NCBI GenBank assembly: GCA_945898055.1
Contig: CAMDGV010000027.1
Span: 1-55,777 of the forward strand
DNA length: 55,777 nucleotides
Direction: 5' to 3'
Source: Akkermansia muciniphila
GTDB lineage: Bacteria; Verrucomicrobiota; Verrucomicrobiia; Limisphaerales; UBA9464
Position numbers and translations under genes: made by a program
Shown here: positions 25,235 to 34,481 of the stretch, one piece after another
Layout: every line of letters begins with the position of its first letter
How positions within the stretch are numbered: the first letter of the stretch is position 1
The notes under the pieces: generated by a model
What the model saw: only the letters and a program-made list of their open reading frames with translations
Databases searched by the model: none
What the model was told of the DNA's origin: nothing

Positions 25235-27253
25235 TTGCCCGTAACCGTTTCCATGCAAAACCAAGATCATCGACCCACTTTCGAAACCGCTAAATCTGAT
25301 GTCGAACGTAAAACACTCGAGCAACGTGACCAAATGGGTGAACTGGAGCGGATTCGTCATTCCACCGCCCATATTCTGGCGGCGGCTGTTCTTCGAATCT
25401 GGCCCGACGCGATCTTGGACATTGGCCCGCCCACAGCTGAAGGCTTTTACTATGACTTCGATCTAAAACACCGGTTTACTCCGGAAGACTTTCCAAAGCT
25501 TGAGGAGGAGATGAGGAAGATCATCAAGGAAAATCAGATCTTCCAGAAATCAACCAAAACCAGAGAGGAAGCCCGCGCCCATTTCGAGGCTTTAGGACAA
25601 ACCTTTAAATTAGCCCGTCTCGGAGATATTCCAGAGGGTGAGGTGATCAGTTTCTTTCAAAACGGGGAGTTTGCAGATCTTTGCGCCGGTCCGCACGTGA
25701 TGCGAACCGGCAATGTGAAACCAGGTGCCGTAAAAATCCTCAAAGTGGCCAGTGCCTACTTCCGTGGTAACGAAAAGAACCCGCAACTCCAGCGGCTCTA
25801 CGGCACGGCCTTTAAGAATAAAGAGGAATTAGAAAATTGGCTGAGAATGCAGGAGGAATCCAAGAAACGGGATCATCGTCGGATCGGGGCAGAAATGGGT
25901 CTCTTTGCTTTCGACGCAGAATACGTCGGTCCCGGTCTGGCTCTTTGGTTGCCCAAGGGCACGGTGCTGGTAGAGGAACTTGAGCGATTAGCCAAGGAGA
26001 CTGAATTTCAGGCAGGGTATGTTCGCGTAAAAACCCCACATCTTGCCAAAGAGAAAATGTACACGACCTCAGGGCACTTACCCTATTATGCAGACTCGAT
26101 GTTTCCTCCCATCGAAATGCTGGAGGATAACGAACGTCGTCATCGGGACGATCTTACCGAAAAACGAGCCGACCTCCTGAAACTCGAGCAAGGCCTCACT
26201 CAGGCTATCTCGCCGAGTCCCACCGGCTACACCTTGGAACAAGTGCGACACGACATCCAAAAGCTGGAGGCTGAAATCACGCTTTTAGGCGGTCGCTACT
26301 ATTTGAAGGCGATGAATTGCCCGCATCATCATCGTATTTTTGCGGCGGAACCGCGCAGTTATCGCGATCTCCCTCTCCGACTCGCGGAATACGGAACTAA
26401 TTATCGTTACGAACAGTCCGGCGAACTCTTTGGCCTGATGCGCGTTCGTTCCATGAATATGAACGACGCTCATCTCTATTGCACCGCCGAGCAATTCGCC
26501 GACGAGTTCCGTGCGGTCAACGATATGTACCTTAAATACTTCGGAATCTTCGGAATCGAGAAGTATCAAATGCGATTCAGTACTCACGACCCCTCTCGTC
26601 TGGGACTTAAATTTGTCAATGAACCGGAGCTTTGGAAAAAAACGGAGGATAGGGTCCGCCAAGTCCTGATCGAATCGGGCATTAACTACGTAGAGGTCCC
26701 CAATGAGGCGGCTTTCTATGGCCCAAAAATTGACGTGCAAGTCTGGAGTGCGATCGGACGAGAATTTACAATCGCCACTAATCAAGTTGATTTCGCCGTA
26801 CCTGCCCGCTTTGGGCTGACTTATCGCGATCGTGATAACACCGACAAAACGCCGCTCTGCATTCATCGTGCTCCGTTGGGAACTCACGAACGTTTCATTG
26901 GCTTTTTAATCGAACATTACGCCGGAAACTTCCCTCTCTGGCTTGCCCCAGAACAGGTTCGCGTCCTCACTCTCAATGACGACCCTGCCTTGGTCGATTA
27001 CGCCAAAAGCCTCGTTGCCGAACTACGAACTCAGTTCGTTCGGGTCGAAGGCGATTGGACTGCGAGTCCGGTTAAAGCGAAGATCTCCGATGCTGAAACT
27101 TCCAAAGTTCATACCATGCTGGTCATTGGACAAAGGGACCTCGAAGCGGGTGCCGTCAGCGTCCGACTCCATGGCAAGGGCAACCTCGGGGTCAAACCTC
27201 GTGCTGAGGTCATTGCCGAGATCCTAGCCTCTATTCGCGAGCGTCGCCCTTGA
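25235..27253 (+). CDS. thrS: Threonyl-tRNA synthetase lacking the TGS domain
   Basis: A 672-residue class II synthetase that charges tRNA-Thr in the cytoplasm. The editing domain comes first (RHSTAHILAAAVLRIWPDA with its HxxxH, and the LCAGPHV Cys/His), followed by the catalytic core with zinc ligands in MNCPHHH, NMNDAHLYC and CIHRAPLGTHERFIGFL, and an anticodon-binding domain at the end. The usual N-terminal TGS domain is missing: only about 38 residues precede the editing domain. Between the motif 2 approach (YYADSMFPPIEMLEDN) and YYLKAMNCPHHH there is an insertion of about 50 charged residues with coiled-coil character. The TTG at 25235 is 12 bases after an AGGAG-like site; the ATG at 25253 is an alternative start. 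Confidence 0.95.
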   Translation: MPVTVSMQNQDHRPTFETAKSDVERKTLEQRDQMGELERIRHSTAHILAAAVLRIWPDAILDIGPPTAEGFYYDFDLKHRFTPEDFPKLEEEMRKIIKENQIFQKSTKTREEARAHFEALGQTFKLARLGDIPEGEVISFFQNGEFADLCAGPHVMRTGNVKPGAVKILKVASAYFRGNEKNPQLQRLYGTAFKNKEELENWLRMQEESKKRDHRRIGAEMGLFAFDAEYVGPGLALWLPKGTVLVEELERLAKETEFQAGYVRVKTPHLAKEKMYTTSGHLPYYADSMFPPIEMLEDNERRHRDDLTEKRADLLKLEQGLTQAISPSPTGYTLEQVRHDIQKLEAEITLLGGRYYLKAMNCPHHHRIFAAEPRSYRDLPLRLAEYGTNYRYEQSGELFGLMRVRSMNMNDAHLYCTAEQFADEFRAVNDMYLKYFGIFGIEKYQMRFSTHDPSRLGLKFVNEPELWKKTEDRVRQVLIESGINYVEVPNEAAFYGPKIDVQVWSAIGREFTIATNQVDFAVPARFGLTYRDRDNTDKTPLCIHRAPLGTHERFIGFLIEHYAGNFPLWLAPEQVRVLTLNDDPALVDYAKSLVAELRTQFVRVEGDWTASPVKAKISDAETSKVHTMLVIGQRDLEAGAVSVRLHGKGNLGVKPRAEVIAEILASIRERRP

Positions 27254-27265
27254 CGTTCAACTTCA

Positions 27266-27291
27266 GTCAATGAGGTTCATCCCTCATTGAC
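27266..27291 (+). terminator. Perfect 10-bp hairpin after thrS
   Basis: GTCAATGAGG pairs with CCTCATTGAC across a 6-base loop, 12 bases after the thrS stop. No T-run follows, so it may be a weak terminator, an mRNA 3'-end stabiliser, or a protein-binding dyad. Confidence 0.45.
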
Positions 27292-27373
27292 CCGCGGTGC
27301 CGCTCGCGCTTCTTTCCGCTGCTTATTTTGCCATTGGAAAGGATCTCACAATCTCTATCCTCGAAATTATCCA

Positions 27374-30058
27374 ATGCCTTTTCAGCACTCCATCTTTCGT
27401 CTAGTCATTGTATTCTTTGCGGTCGTAGTGAATGGAGTCGGCGCCAATCCGAGCGACACCCGACATTGGGCTTATCAAACGCTGACCAATCCCTCGGTCC
27501 CTTCCAGTACTAGCCCCGATCAAGTCAATCCAATTGACGCTTTCATCGGGGTCCGCTTGAAAAAAGCGGGGCTCTATCCATCTCCGCCCGCAGACCGCCC
27601 AACTCTCCTTCGTCGCATTAGTTTCGATCTCATCGGTCTCCCCCCTGCCCCTCAGGAACTCGCTGCCTTTAGTGCCGATACAGCTCCCAACGCCTACGAA
27701 CGAGCGGTAGAAAGGCTTCTCGCCTCACCTCGCCATGGTGAACGTTGGGGACGTCACTGGATGGATGTTGCTCATTTCGCCGAAACCCACGGCAACGACC
27801 AAGACCGAGTCCGCACTGGAGCTTGGCCCTATCGGGATTACTTGGTTCGTGCTTTTAACGTCGGGACTTCTTATTCACGTTTTATCCAAGAACAGACCGC
27901 CGGCGATATTCTTTTTCCGAGTGACCCTCAAGCCACGGTGGCTCTCGGTTTTCTTGCCGCTGGGCCTTGGGATGAAAGCTCCCTGCGCGATATTCGAGAA
28001 GATACCCTCGACCGGCAGATCGCCCGTTACTTGGATCGCGATGATATGCTGGGCACGGTGATGAGCGTCTTTAATAGCACTACGGTCCAATGTGCTCGCT
28101 GTCACGACCACAAATTCGATCCCATTTCCCAACAGGATTACTACGCTCTGCAAGCTGTCTTCGCTGGAGTCGATCGCGCGCATCGCGCCTATGATGAAGA
28201 TCCACTGATTCACCTACGACGACAGGAACTTCTCTTGCAACGGCGACGCTTGCAACGCTCCGACACCAACCTGCTTTCTTCTCCGAAAACGGGTCGGGAA
28301 GTCGCTGCGTGGTGGTCTGCTAACCAGCAAACTTCAATCCAATGGACCACGCTGATTCCAACCCAGTCGACCTCCATGGCGGGAACGACTTTGGTGCCCC
28401 AAAAGGACGGATCCCTCTTGGCGACGGGAGCCCTACCCGAACGAGACACTTACACCCTCAGTTTCCCTGCACCTGACTTCCCTGTCACGGCCCTTCAACT
28501 GGAACTACTCACCGACGCGTCGCTACCAAAACAAGGGCCTGGGCGGCAAAAAGAAAATGGCAATCTCCACCTGAGCGAGGTTCAGGTTTTCCTTTCCGAC
28601 CCTACCTCCTCTCAACGGGTCCGTCTTGATCTCGTCAATCCAACCGCCGATTTTAATCAAGAGGGTTGGACCATTTCACACGCCATCGATGGCAACGAGA
28701 AGTCGGCTTGGGGCATTGATCCTCAAGAAGGCAAACCCCATCGCGCTTACTTCGAACTCAAGACCTCGCTTCCCACAAAACAAGGTTCGCTTTTCACAGT
28801 CGTCCTGCAGCAAAACCACGGCGGCGGCCACCTCATTGGGCGCTTCCGGATTTCTTGCACTGATGTCCGCACTCCAGTCCGAATACTTCCCCCTGAAATC
28901 ACTGGATTGATCAGTCAACCCTTGGGTCAAGTTGGATCAGAATCTTGGAATCAGGTCGCTCGATTTGTCCTCAAAGAACAAATTTCTAAAGCTCTCAGCG
29001 CCCTGCCGCCACCGTCTCAAGTCTATGCTGCAGCGAGCGAATTCGAACCCGATGGCAGTCTACAGCCTTCCTTGCGGGCCCGACCGATTCATGTCCTGAC
29101 TCGGGGAGAAATCACCCGCCCCGGCCAAGAAGCCGCACCTGGATCTCTTTCCTGCATTCCTGAACTGCAACCCCGCTTTCAATCGTCACAGGGCAACGAA
29201 GAATCTGCCCGCCGCGCCGACCTAGCCCGCTGGTTAACTCACCGTGATAACCCGCTTACTTGGCGCTCTATCGTTAATCGGGTCTGGTTACTGCACTTCG
29301 GGCGTGGTTTGGTGGAAACCCCAAATGACTTCGGTAGAATGGGAGGGACCCCTTCTCATCCAGAGTTACTCGATTGGTTGGCTGTCTGGTTTCGGGACAA
29401 GGCCCAAGGTGATTTGAAACAGCTTCATCGACTCCTGACGACCAGCGCCACTTATCGGCAACAAACCGGACCTGTGCAAGCGGTTGCTCTCTCTCATGAT
29501 CCTGAAAACCGACTCTTTTCTCATATGAACCGTACTCGACTCGACGCCGAATGCCTCCATGATGCGATGATGCAGGCCAGTGGTCGATTAGACCTCCGAA
29601 TGGGCGGATCCAGCGATAAACAATTCGATTTGAAACCGGGTATCCATGTCACGCCCCGTCTTGATTATTCGAAATTTGACATCGACTCGTTCGGTGGCCA
29701 ACGACGAAGCGTCTATCGCTTCCTTTTCCGTACTCTGCCCGACCCATTTATGGACGCTCTAGATTGTCCTGCTGGCGATCAACTCCTCCCTTCTCGCAAT
29801 AATAGCATCACCGTCCAACAAGCACTTTCTTTGTGGAATAGTGCCTTTGTCACGCGTCAAGCTGAGCATCTCGCTCGTCGACTCAGTCGGGAAAACAGCG
29901 CTGAGGAACACCAAATCCAGCAGGCTTTTGAATGGGTTTTTAGCCGCGCTGCCTCGCCTCAAGAATGCCAAGAATTTCTACAACATAGTCGCCGCCACGG
30001 CCTCGCTAATACCTGTCGCCTACTCTTTAATGCCAATGAGTTTATCTTCGTCAACTAG
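27374..30058 (+). CDS. DUF1549/DUF1553 protein without N-terminal cytochrome module
   Basis: An 894-residue extracytoplasmic protein with a signal peptide (FRLVIVFFAVVVNGVGA, cleavage near 26). It goes straight into DUF1549 (ISFDLIGLPPAPQELAAF, HGERWGRHWMDVAHFAETHG, CARCHDHKFDPISQQDYY). A central segment resembles an F5/8-type sugar-binding fold, and DUF1553 follows (IVNRVWLLHFGRGLVETPND, LDWLAVWF, PDPFMDALDCPAGDQL). The CxxCH in DUF1549 is the only heme-type motif, because the N-terminal PSCyt1 module found in the paralog at 19444 is missing. The stop lies 4 bases before the DUF1501 partner gene. The ATG at 27374 gives a proper signal peptide. Confidence 0.9.
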   Translation: MPFQHSIFRLVIVFFAVVVNGVGANPSDTRHWAYQTLTNPSVPSSTSPDQVNPIDAFIGVRLKKAGLYPSPPADRPTLLRRISFDLIGLPPAPQELAAFSADTAPNAYERAVERLLASPRHGERWGRHWMDVAHFAETHGNDQDRVRTGAWPYRDYLVRAFNVGTSYSRFIQEQTAGDILFPSDPQATVALGFLAAGPWDESSLRDIREDTLDRQIARYLDRDDMLGTVMSVFNSTTVQCARCHDHKFDPISQQDYYALQAVFAGVDRAHRAYDEDPLIHLRRQELLLQRRRLQRSDTNLLSSPKTGREVAAWWSANQQTSIQWTTLIPTQSTSMAGTTLVPQKDGSLLATGALPERDTYTLSFPAPDFPVTALQLELLTDASLPKQGPGRQKENGNLHLSEVQVFLSDPTSSQRVRLDLVNPTADFNQEGWTISHAIDGNEKSAWGIDPQEGKPHRAYFELKTSLPTKQGSLFTVVLQQNHGGGHLIGRFRISCTDVRTPVRILPPEITGLISQPLGQVGSESWNQVARFVLKEQISKALSALPPPSQVYAAASEFEPDGSLQPSLRARPIHVLTRGEITRPGQEAAPGSLSCIPELQPRFQSSQGNEESARRADLARWLTHRDNPLTWRSIVNRVWLLHFGRGLVETPNDFGRMGGTPSHPELLDWLAVWFRDKAQGDLKQLHRLLTTSATYRQQTGPVQAVALSHDPENRLFSHMNRTRLDAECLHDAMMQASGRLDLRMGGSSDKQFDLKPGIHVTPRLDYSKFDIDSFGGQRRSVYRFLFRTLPDPFMDALDCPAGDQLLPSRNNSITVQQALSLWNSAFVTRQAEHLARRLSRENSAEEHQIQQAFEWVFSRAASPQECQEFLQHSRRHGLANTCRLLFNANEFIFVN

Positions 30059-30062
30059 ACTT

Positions 30063-31520
30063 ATGCTCGGCTCGCGTCCCCAATCTTATCCCCCGTTTCT
30101 ACTATCCCAACCGTCTCGCCGTGAGTTCTTGGCCCGTCTAGGCGGGGGATTAGGTTCAACGGCTCTCGCTCAACTTCTCGCATCAGACCATCCACCGATC
30201 AAGGGCTCCGATGGATCCGTCACCGCTCACCATCCGCCCAAGGCGAAACGGGTCATTCAACTTTTTATGAATGGCGGAGCCAGCCAAATGGATTTGTTTG
30301 ACTATAAGCCCGCCCTTTTCAAACAAGCCGGCCAACGCTTTGATCCGGGTCAAGGCCTCCGGGTCGAAGCTCCAACCAGCGCCCCCGGCACTGTCCTCAA
30401 ACCTCCGTTTGAACTTCGGCAACACGGCCAATCAGGTCGCTGGGTTAGCAACCTCTTGCCTCGCCTGGCTGAGCAGGTCGACGACCTCGCCTTTCTAATG
30501 GCGATGCAGTCACGCACCAATGTCCATGGCCCAGGAAGCTACCTCATGAATACAGGATTCCTCTTGCCTGGCTTCCCTAGCTTTGGCACTTGGGTCAACT
30601 ATGCGTTGGGCTCGGAATGCGACAATCTCCCCGGCTTTATCGTGCTCCCCGATGCTAAGGGGCTTCCTTACAATCAGAAGGGTAACTTTAGCTCTGGATT
30701 CCTGCCGGTTAGCCATCAAGGCACCCTCATTCAAGCAGGTAGTACCAGTCCGATCCATGATCTCCGCGCGCATCCCAGCGCCGAATATATCACACCAGAG
30801 GCCGATCACGACGGACTCGATCTTCTGCATCGCTTTAATCGTCAGCACGCCCAACAACATCCAGACGACTCCCGTCTTGAAGCGCGAATCCAGTCCTACG
30901 AACTCGCTGCACGAATGCAGTTGAGCGCGCCGGAAGCTTTCAGTCTGCAAGGCGAATCGACCGTCACTCAACGCCTCTATGGACTTGATAATACCGTCAC
31001 CGAAGACTTCGGTCGTCGCTGCTTGTTGGCCCGGCGATTGATCGAACGCGGTGTCCGCTTTGTGCAGGTCTGGAGCGGAACGGGCGGCCCTACTGGCAAC
31101 TGGGATAACCACTCCAATATTCAAAAAGAGCTCCCGCCGATGTGCGCTTCGATCGATCAACCCATCGCCGGACTTCTGCTCGACCTAAAAGCAAGGGGCC
31201 TTCTGCAAGACACCTTAGTTCTTTGGAATACTGAGTTTGGCCGAATGCCGTTTGCTCAAAGTAGCGAAGGTCGCGATCACAATGGGGGCTCCTTTGTTGG
31301 ATGGATGACCGGAGCTGGGGTCAAACCAGGCGTGTCTTATGGTGAAAGTGACGAATGGGGATGGAAAGCCGCCCGAGATATCACCACGACCTACGACTTT
31401 CATGCCACCGTTCTTCATCTCCTTGGACTCAATCACGAGCGACTCACCTTCCGCCACAATGGCTCGAATCGCCGTCTCACTGACGTCCATGGTTCAGTGA
31501 TTTACCCACTGCTTGCCTGA
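30063..31520 (+). CDS. DUF1501 Tat-exported protein (second copy)
   Basis: A 485-residue paralog of the protein at 23000-24454. It has a twin-arginine leader (PSRREFLARLGGGLGSTALA), VIQLFMNGGASQMDLFDYKP, FPSFGTWVNYALG, LPGFIVL, RFVQVWSGTGG, VLWNTEFGRMPF and GRDHNGGSFVGWMTGAG. The activity is unknown; the fold belongs to the alkaline phosphatase/sulfatase superfamily. It is translationally close to its DUF1549/DUF1553 partner (4-base gap), which supports a functional pair. The ATG at 30063 is chosen; ATGs at 30030 and 30036 would overlap the upstream gene and add residues that look unlike a leader. Confidence 0.9.
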   Translation: MLGSRPQSYPPFLLSQPSRREFLARLGGGLGSTALAQLLASDHPPIKGSDGSVTAHHPPKAKRVIQLFMNGGASQMDLFDYKPALFKQAGQRFDPGQGLRVEAPTSAPGTVLKPPFELRQHGQSGRWVSNLLPRLAEQVDDLAFLMAMQSRTNVHGPGSYLMNTGFLLPGFPSFGTWVNYALGSECDNLPGFIVLPDAKGLPYNQKGNFSSGFLPVSHQGTLIQAGSTSPIHDLRAHPSAEYITPEADHDGLDLLHRFNRQHAQQHPDDSRLEARIQSYELAARMQLSAPEAFSLQGESTVTQRLYGLDNTVTEDFGRRCLLARRLIERGVRFVQVWSGTGGPTGNWDNHSNIQKELPPMCASIDQPIAGLLLDLKARGLLQDTLVLWNTEFGRMPFAQSSEGRDHNGGSFVGWMTGAGVKPGVSYGESDEWGWKAARDITTTYDFHATVLHLLGLNHERLTFRHNGSNRRLTDVHGSVIYPLLA

Positions 31521-31605
31521 TCTCAGATCCTTCCAAAAATGTCCCTCCAATTCTCTTTTTGAGGTTCGCCTCGGCGAATCAGGTCGGCCTAAGCTCTCCG
31601 CAACA

Positions 31606-32412
31606 ATGAGCCCCGAGAGCATTTTGGAAATCGTCGGATTGCGGATCAAACGCAGCGGGGTTTCTATCCTTGAAGATATCCATTGGCGCATTCAACCGGG
31701 CGAACACTGGGTCCTCCTCGGAGGTAATGGTTCTGGCAAAACCAGCCTTCTTTCCGCTCTCACTGGGTATCTGATGCCCACTGCCGGACAAATCCGATTT
31801 CTCAATCAACAATACGGTGCCTGCGATTGGCGTGAACTTCGCCTCAAAATCGGTATCGTTAGTTCCTCGGTGCGCCAAATGATGAACGAGACCGAACCCG
31901 CTCTTGATTCAGTGGTCAGCGGTCGTTACTCCATCATCGATTACTGGGGGAAACCCAAGCGCTCCGACGCGTTGAAGGCCCGCGGCCTCTTGGAACAGGT
32001 CGATGCCGCACACCTCGCTCAACGCCCTTGGGCTGTCCTATCACAGGGTGAACGTCAACGAATCTTGATCGCGCGCGCGCTCATGGCCGACCCTCGCTTC
32101 TTGATTCTCGACGAACCCTGCGCCGGTTTAGATCCCGTGGCGAGGGAACATTTCTTGGGATTCCTCGATCGCCTCGCCGCTCGACCGAACGCCCCCACCC
32201 TTGTTCTCGTAACTCATCATGTCGAAGAAATTACCCCTGTCTTTAGCCACGCTCTACTTCTGCGTGCCGGACGAATCGAGGCGAGTGGACCGCTCCGCAT
32301 CTCGCTGACTTCCGAGACGCTGAGCCGAATGTTTGGCGGCCCGGTCCGGTTGAGTCGTTCTCAAGGTCGTTTTCGACTTCAAATTCCCAATTCCACGGAC
32401 CGGATTCTTTGA
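31606..32412 (+). CDS. ABC transporter ATP-binding protein
   Basis: A 268-residue ABC ATPase with Walker A GGNGSGKTS at 39-47, the signature LSQGERQRILIARAL, Walker B RFLILDEPCAGLD and the switch His in VLVTHHVEEI. The sequence is closest to the ModF/YlmA-like branch of stand-alone ABC ATPases. No permease or binding-protein gene adjoins it, so substrate and direction are unknown. Its 3' 159 bases overlap the tail of the convergent pseudouridine synthase gene. Both C-termini are read from the same DNA, but this one looks family-like to its end (MFGGPVRLSRSQGRFRLQ). The ATG at 31606 starts just before the first nucleotide-binding strand. Confidence 0.9.
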   Translation: MSPESILEIVGLRIKRSGVSILEDIHWRIQPGEHWVLLGGNGSGKTSLLSALTGYLMPTAGQIRFLNQQYGACDWRELRLKIGIVSSSVRQMMNETEPALDSVVSGRYSIIDYWGKPKRSDALKARGLLEQVDAAHLAQRPWAVLSQGERQRILIARALMADPRFLILDEPCAGLDPVAREHFLGFLDRLAARPNAPTLVLVTHHVEEITPVFSHALLLRAGRIEASGPLRISLTSETLSRMFGGPVRLSRSQGRFRLQIPNSTDRIL

Positions 32413-33258
32413 CGCTCCTTTTTCAGGCAAAACCTTCTCCGGCACTGTTACCGCTCCGACCTTGACCGAAGTTCCTCCGCCGGGTTTCGGAGTGCGACGG
32501 ACAAAGCGGGATCGAACCTCCTCCGGTACGGATGCCGGATCAAATCCATGCCGTCGGCAAAACTCATCCACTGGCGCCACAATGACCGTAGGTTTCTTCA
32601 GAAAGGGATCGGGGTACTCCAGACGAATCGCCCTGAGCGCAAGACCGTACATATCCTTGCGACCATACAAAATATCTCCCGTAACTGGGCAACCTGAATG
32701 GGCCAAATGAATACGAATTTGATGCGTTCGACCGGTCACTGGCCGTGCCAACACCAAAGCTCTGTGCTCCCGCGCTTGGATCACTTCAAAGGAAGTCTCG
32801 GCTTCCTTGCCATCCACAGAATCGACGCGATGACGCCCATGCTCTAGGGGATCGGGTCCTAAGGGTTCTCGGCAAATCCAATTTTTAAGTTTAGGAACAG
32901 AATCAGTGATCGCTAAGTAGACCTTTTTGACGGACCGCTCGGAAAACACCCGCGAATAGGCAGCCATTCCACCCTGACTTTTAGAAAAAAGAAGAACCCC
33001 CGTTGTCGGAGCATCCAACCGATGAACGAACCGTAGAAATTTTAGATTCCGAGAAGCGGCCCACCATTCTGCTGACTCGATGTCATCGACCAAGGCACGG
33101 TGTAAATTACGCTCATGATGCTCGGCATCGTCCGGTCCAAGCATCCAACCCGCTGGCTTGTCAATGGCTAGGACCCCACGGTCCTCATACAGAATTGCGA
33201 CAGACGTGCCGTCTGGGAGTTCGAATCGATCTGGTTTAGCCACACCCAATGAAAGCAC
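32254..33258 (-). CDS. RluA-family pseudouridine synthase with read-through tail
   Basis: A 334-residue protein. The catalytic domain has the RluA signature HRLDAPTTGVLLFSKS, with the catalytic Asp in HRLD, plus VLAIDKPAGW, KVYLAITD and RPVTGRTHQIRIHLAHSGCP. Such enzymes convert uridine to pseudouridine in rRNA or tRNA in the cytoplasm; the exact site cannot be told. No S4 domain precedes the core. After about residue 260 the sequence becomes a low-complexity basic tail, whose last 52 residues are antisense to the ABC ATPase gene and look non-homologous. Loss of an ancestral stop codon would explain both the tail and the convergent overlap. The start is GTG at 33258, with other weak starts within 15 bases. 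Confidence 0.88.
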   Translation of the reverse strand: MLSLGVAKPDRFELPDGTSVAILYEDRGVLAIDKPAGWMLGPDDAEHHERNLHRALVDDIESAEWWAASRNLKFLRFVHRLDAPTTGVLLFSKSQGGMAAYSRVFSERSVKKVYLAITDSVPKLKNWICREPLGPDPLEHGRHRVDSVDGKEAETSFEVIQAREHRALVLARPVTGRTHQIRIHLAHSGCPVTGDILYGRKDMYGLALRAIRLEYPDPFLKKPTVIVAPVDEFCRRHGFDPASVPEEVRSRFVRRTPKPGGGTSVKVGAVTVPEKVLPEKGASKNPVRGIGNLKSKTTLRTTQPDRAAKHSAQRLGSQRDAERSTRLDSSGTQK

Positions 33259-33326
33259 AAAGATAGCCGAAAATCACGCCCTTCCTGATCATTGCCTTAA
33301 ATTAATTCTGGAATTTTAGAAATTGG

Positions 33327-34226
33327 GTGTACTCTCATTTGGTGCAAATTGAATCCTTCAAAATTTTCTGTGATCTTGCTGAGACTGAGTCTTTCACCAA
33401 AGCCGCCCAGATTAACGCCATCACTCAAAGTGCGGTTAGTCAACAAATCACTTCAATGGAGCGGCAACTTAAGGCTTTGCTGATCGAACGTAGCAAAAAG
33501 AAATTTCGACTCACTCGCGAGGGTGAACTTCTCTACCAACAGGGAAAACAGATTATCCAATCTTTTGAATCCCTCGTTCATCAACTTCAAGAAGTTCGCA
33601 ATGTGATCTCCGGCACGATCCGAGTTGCCACCATCTACAGCATTGGGCTGCACGACCTTCAGCCCTACGTTAAACGGTTCTTAAAAAAACATCCCATGGT
33701 CAAGGTTCACGTGGAATATCACCGCGCTAATCAGGTCTACGACGATGTCCTCGGCAATGTGGTCGACGTCGGACTGGTCGCGTATCCTGTCAACGATTCA
33801 AAACTAGAACTTGTCTCTCTGCGGGAGGAAAAGCTAGTGGTTATCTGCCATCCAAGCCACACCTTCGCTAAGTCGAAAAACCTCAAAATTCAACAGCTTC
33901 AAGGACAAAAGTTTATCGGCTTCGAACCCGATATTCCGACTCGGAAAGCGATCGATAAGGAATTTCGTGAACGTAGTATTGTTGTCCGTCATGTTATGGA
34001 ATTTGACAATATCGAAACGGTAAAACGGGCGGTGGAAATCGAAGCGGGGATCAGCATCGTTCCGGCCGGGACCGTCGCCCAAGAGGTGTCGAAAAACACC
34101 CTCGTCGCTCTCGAATTTTCAGATGTCGTGCTGACTCGTCCCGTCGGACTCATTCACAAAAAAAATAAAGTTCTCTCCCCAGCAATCAAACAATTCATTG
34201 CCTCACTTCACGAAATCCACTCCTGA
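33327..34226 (+). CDS. LysR-family transcriptional regulator (CysB/Cbl-like)
   Basis: A 299-residue DNA-binding regulator. The N-terminal winged helix-turn-helix reads IESFKIFCDLAETESFTKAA, AITQSAVSQQITSMERQLK and FRLTREGELLYQQGKQII. It is followed by the two-lobed effector-binding domain (GTIRVATIYSIGLHDLQPYV, VDVGLVAYPV, GISIVPAGTVAQ). The family controls nearby or unlinked genes in response to small ligands, often acting as an activator from a divergent promoter. The divergent neighbour here is the pseudouridine synthase gene, which is an unlikely target. GTG at 33327 is used; a GTG at 33342 is also possible. The ligand is not predictable from sequence. Confidence 0.9.
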   Translation: MYSHLVQIESFKIFCDLAETESFTKAAQINAITQSAVSQQITSMERQLKALLIERSKKKFRLTREGELLYQQGKQIIQSFESLVHQLQEVRNVISGTIRVATIYSIGLHDLQPYVKRFLKKHPMVKVHVEYHRANQVYDDVLGNVVDVGLVAYPVNDSKLELVSLREEKLVVICHPSHTFAKSKNLKIQQLQGQKFIGFEPDIPTRKAIDKEFRERSIVVRHVMEFDNIETVKRAVEIEAGISIVPAGTVAQEVSKNTLVALEFSDVVLTRPVGLIHKKNKVLSPAIKQFIASLHEIHS

Positions 34227-34481
34227 ATTTATTTTGCCCCGTTAAAGCCGTGTTACCGATTGCTCTTCACCGCAATTCAGAGTCGAGACTGTCGGATTGG
34301 CCTAATTTCTCTTCTTGTTTAAATCCCACTCCGGACGGTTTCTCCCAACCTTAGATCTAGTCATTGGCTTAAACTTAAACCGTCACCACAGCAGTCAAGG
34401 TCAGGTTCAATCAAACGGGACTCGTCCCCCCAGACGATCAGATGTTTTCCCAATTCTAAGGAGCAGTCTTACCGACTGAAC

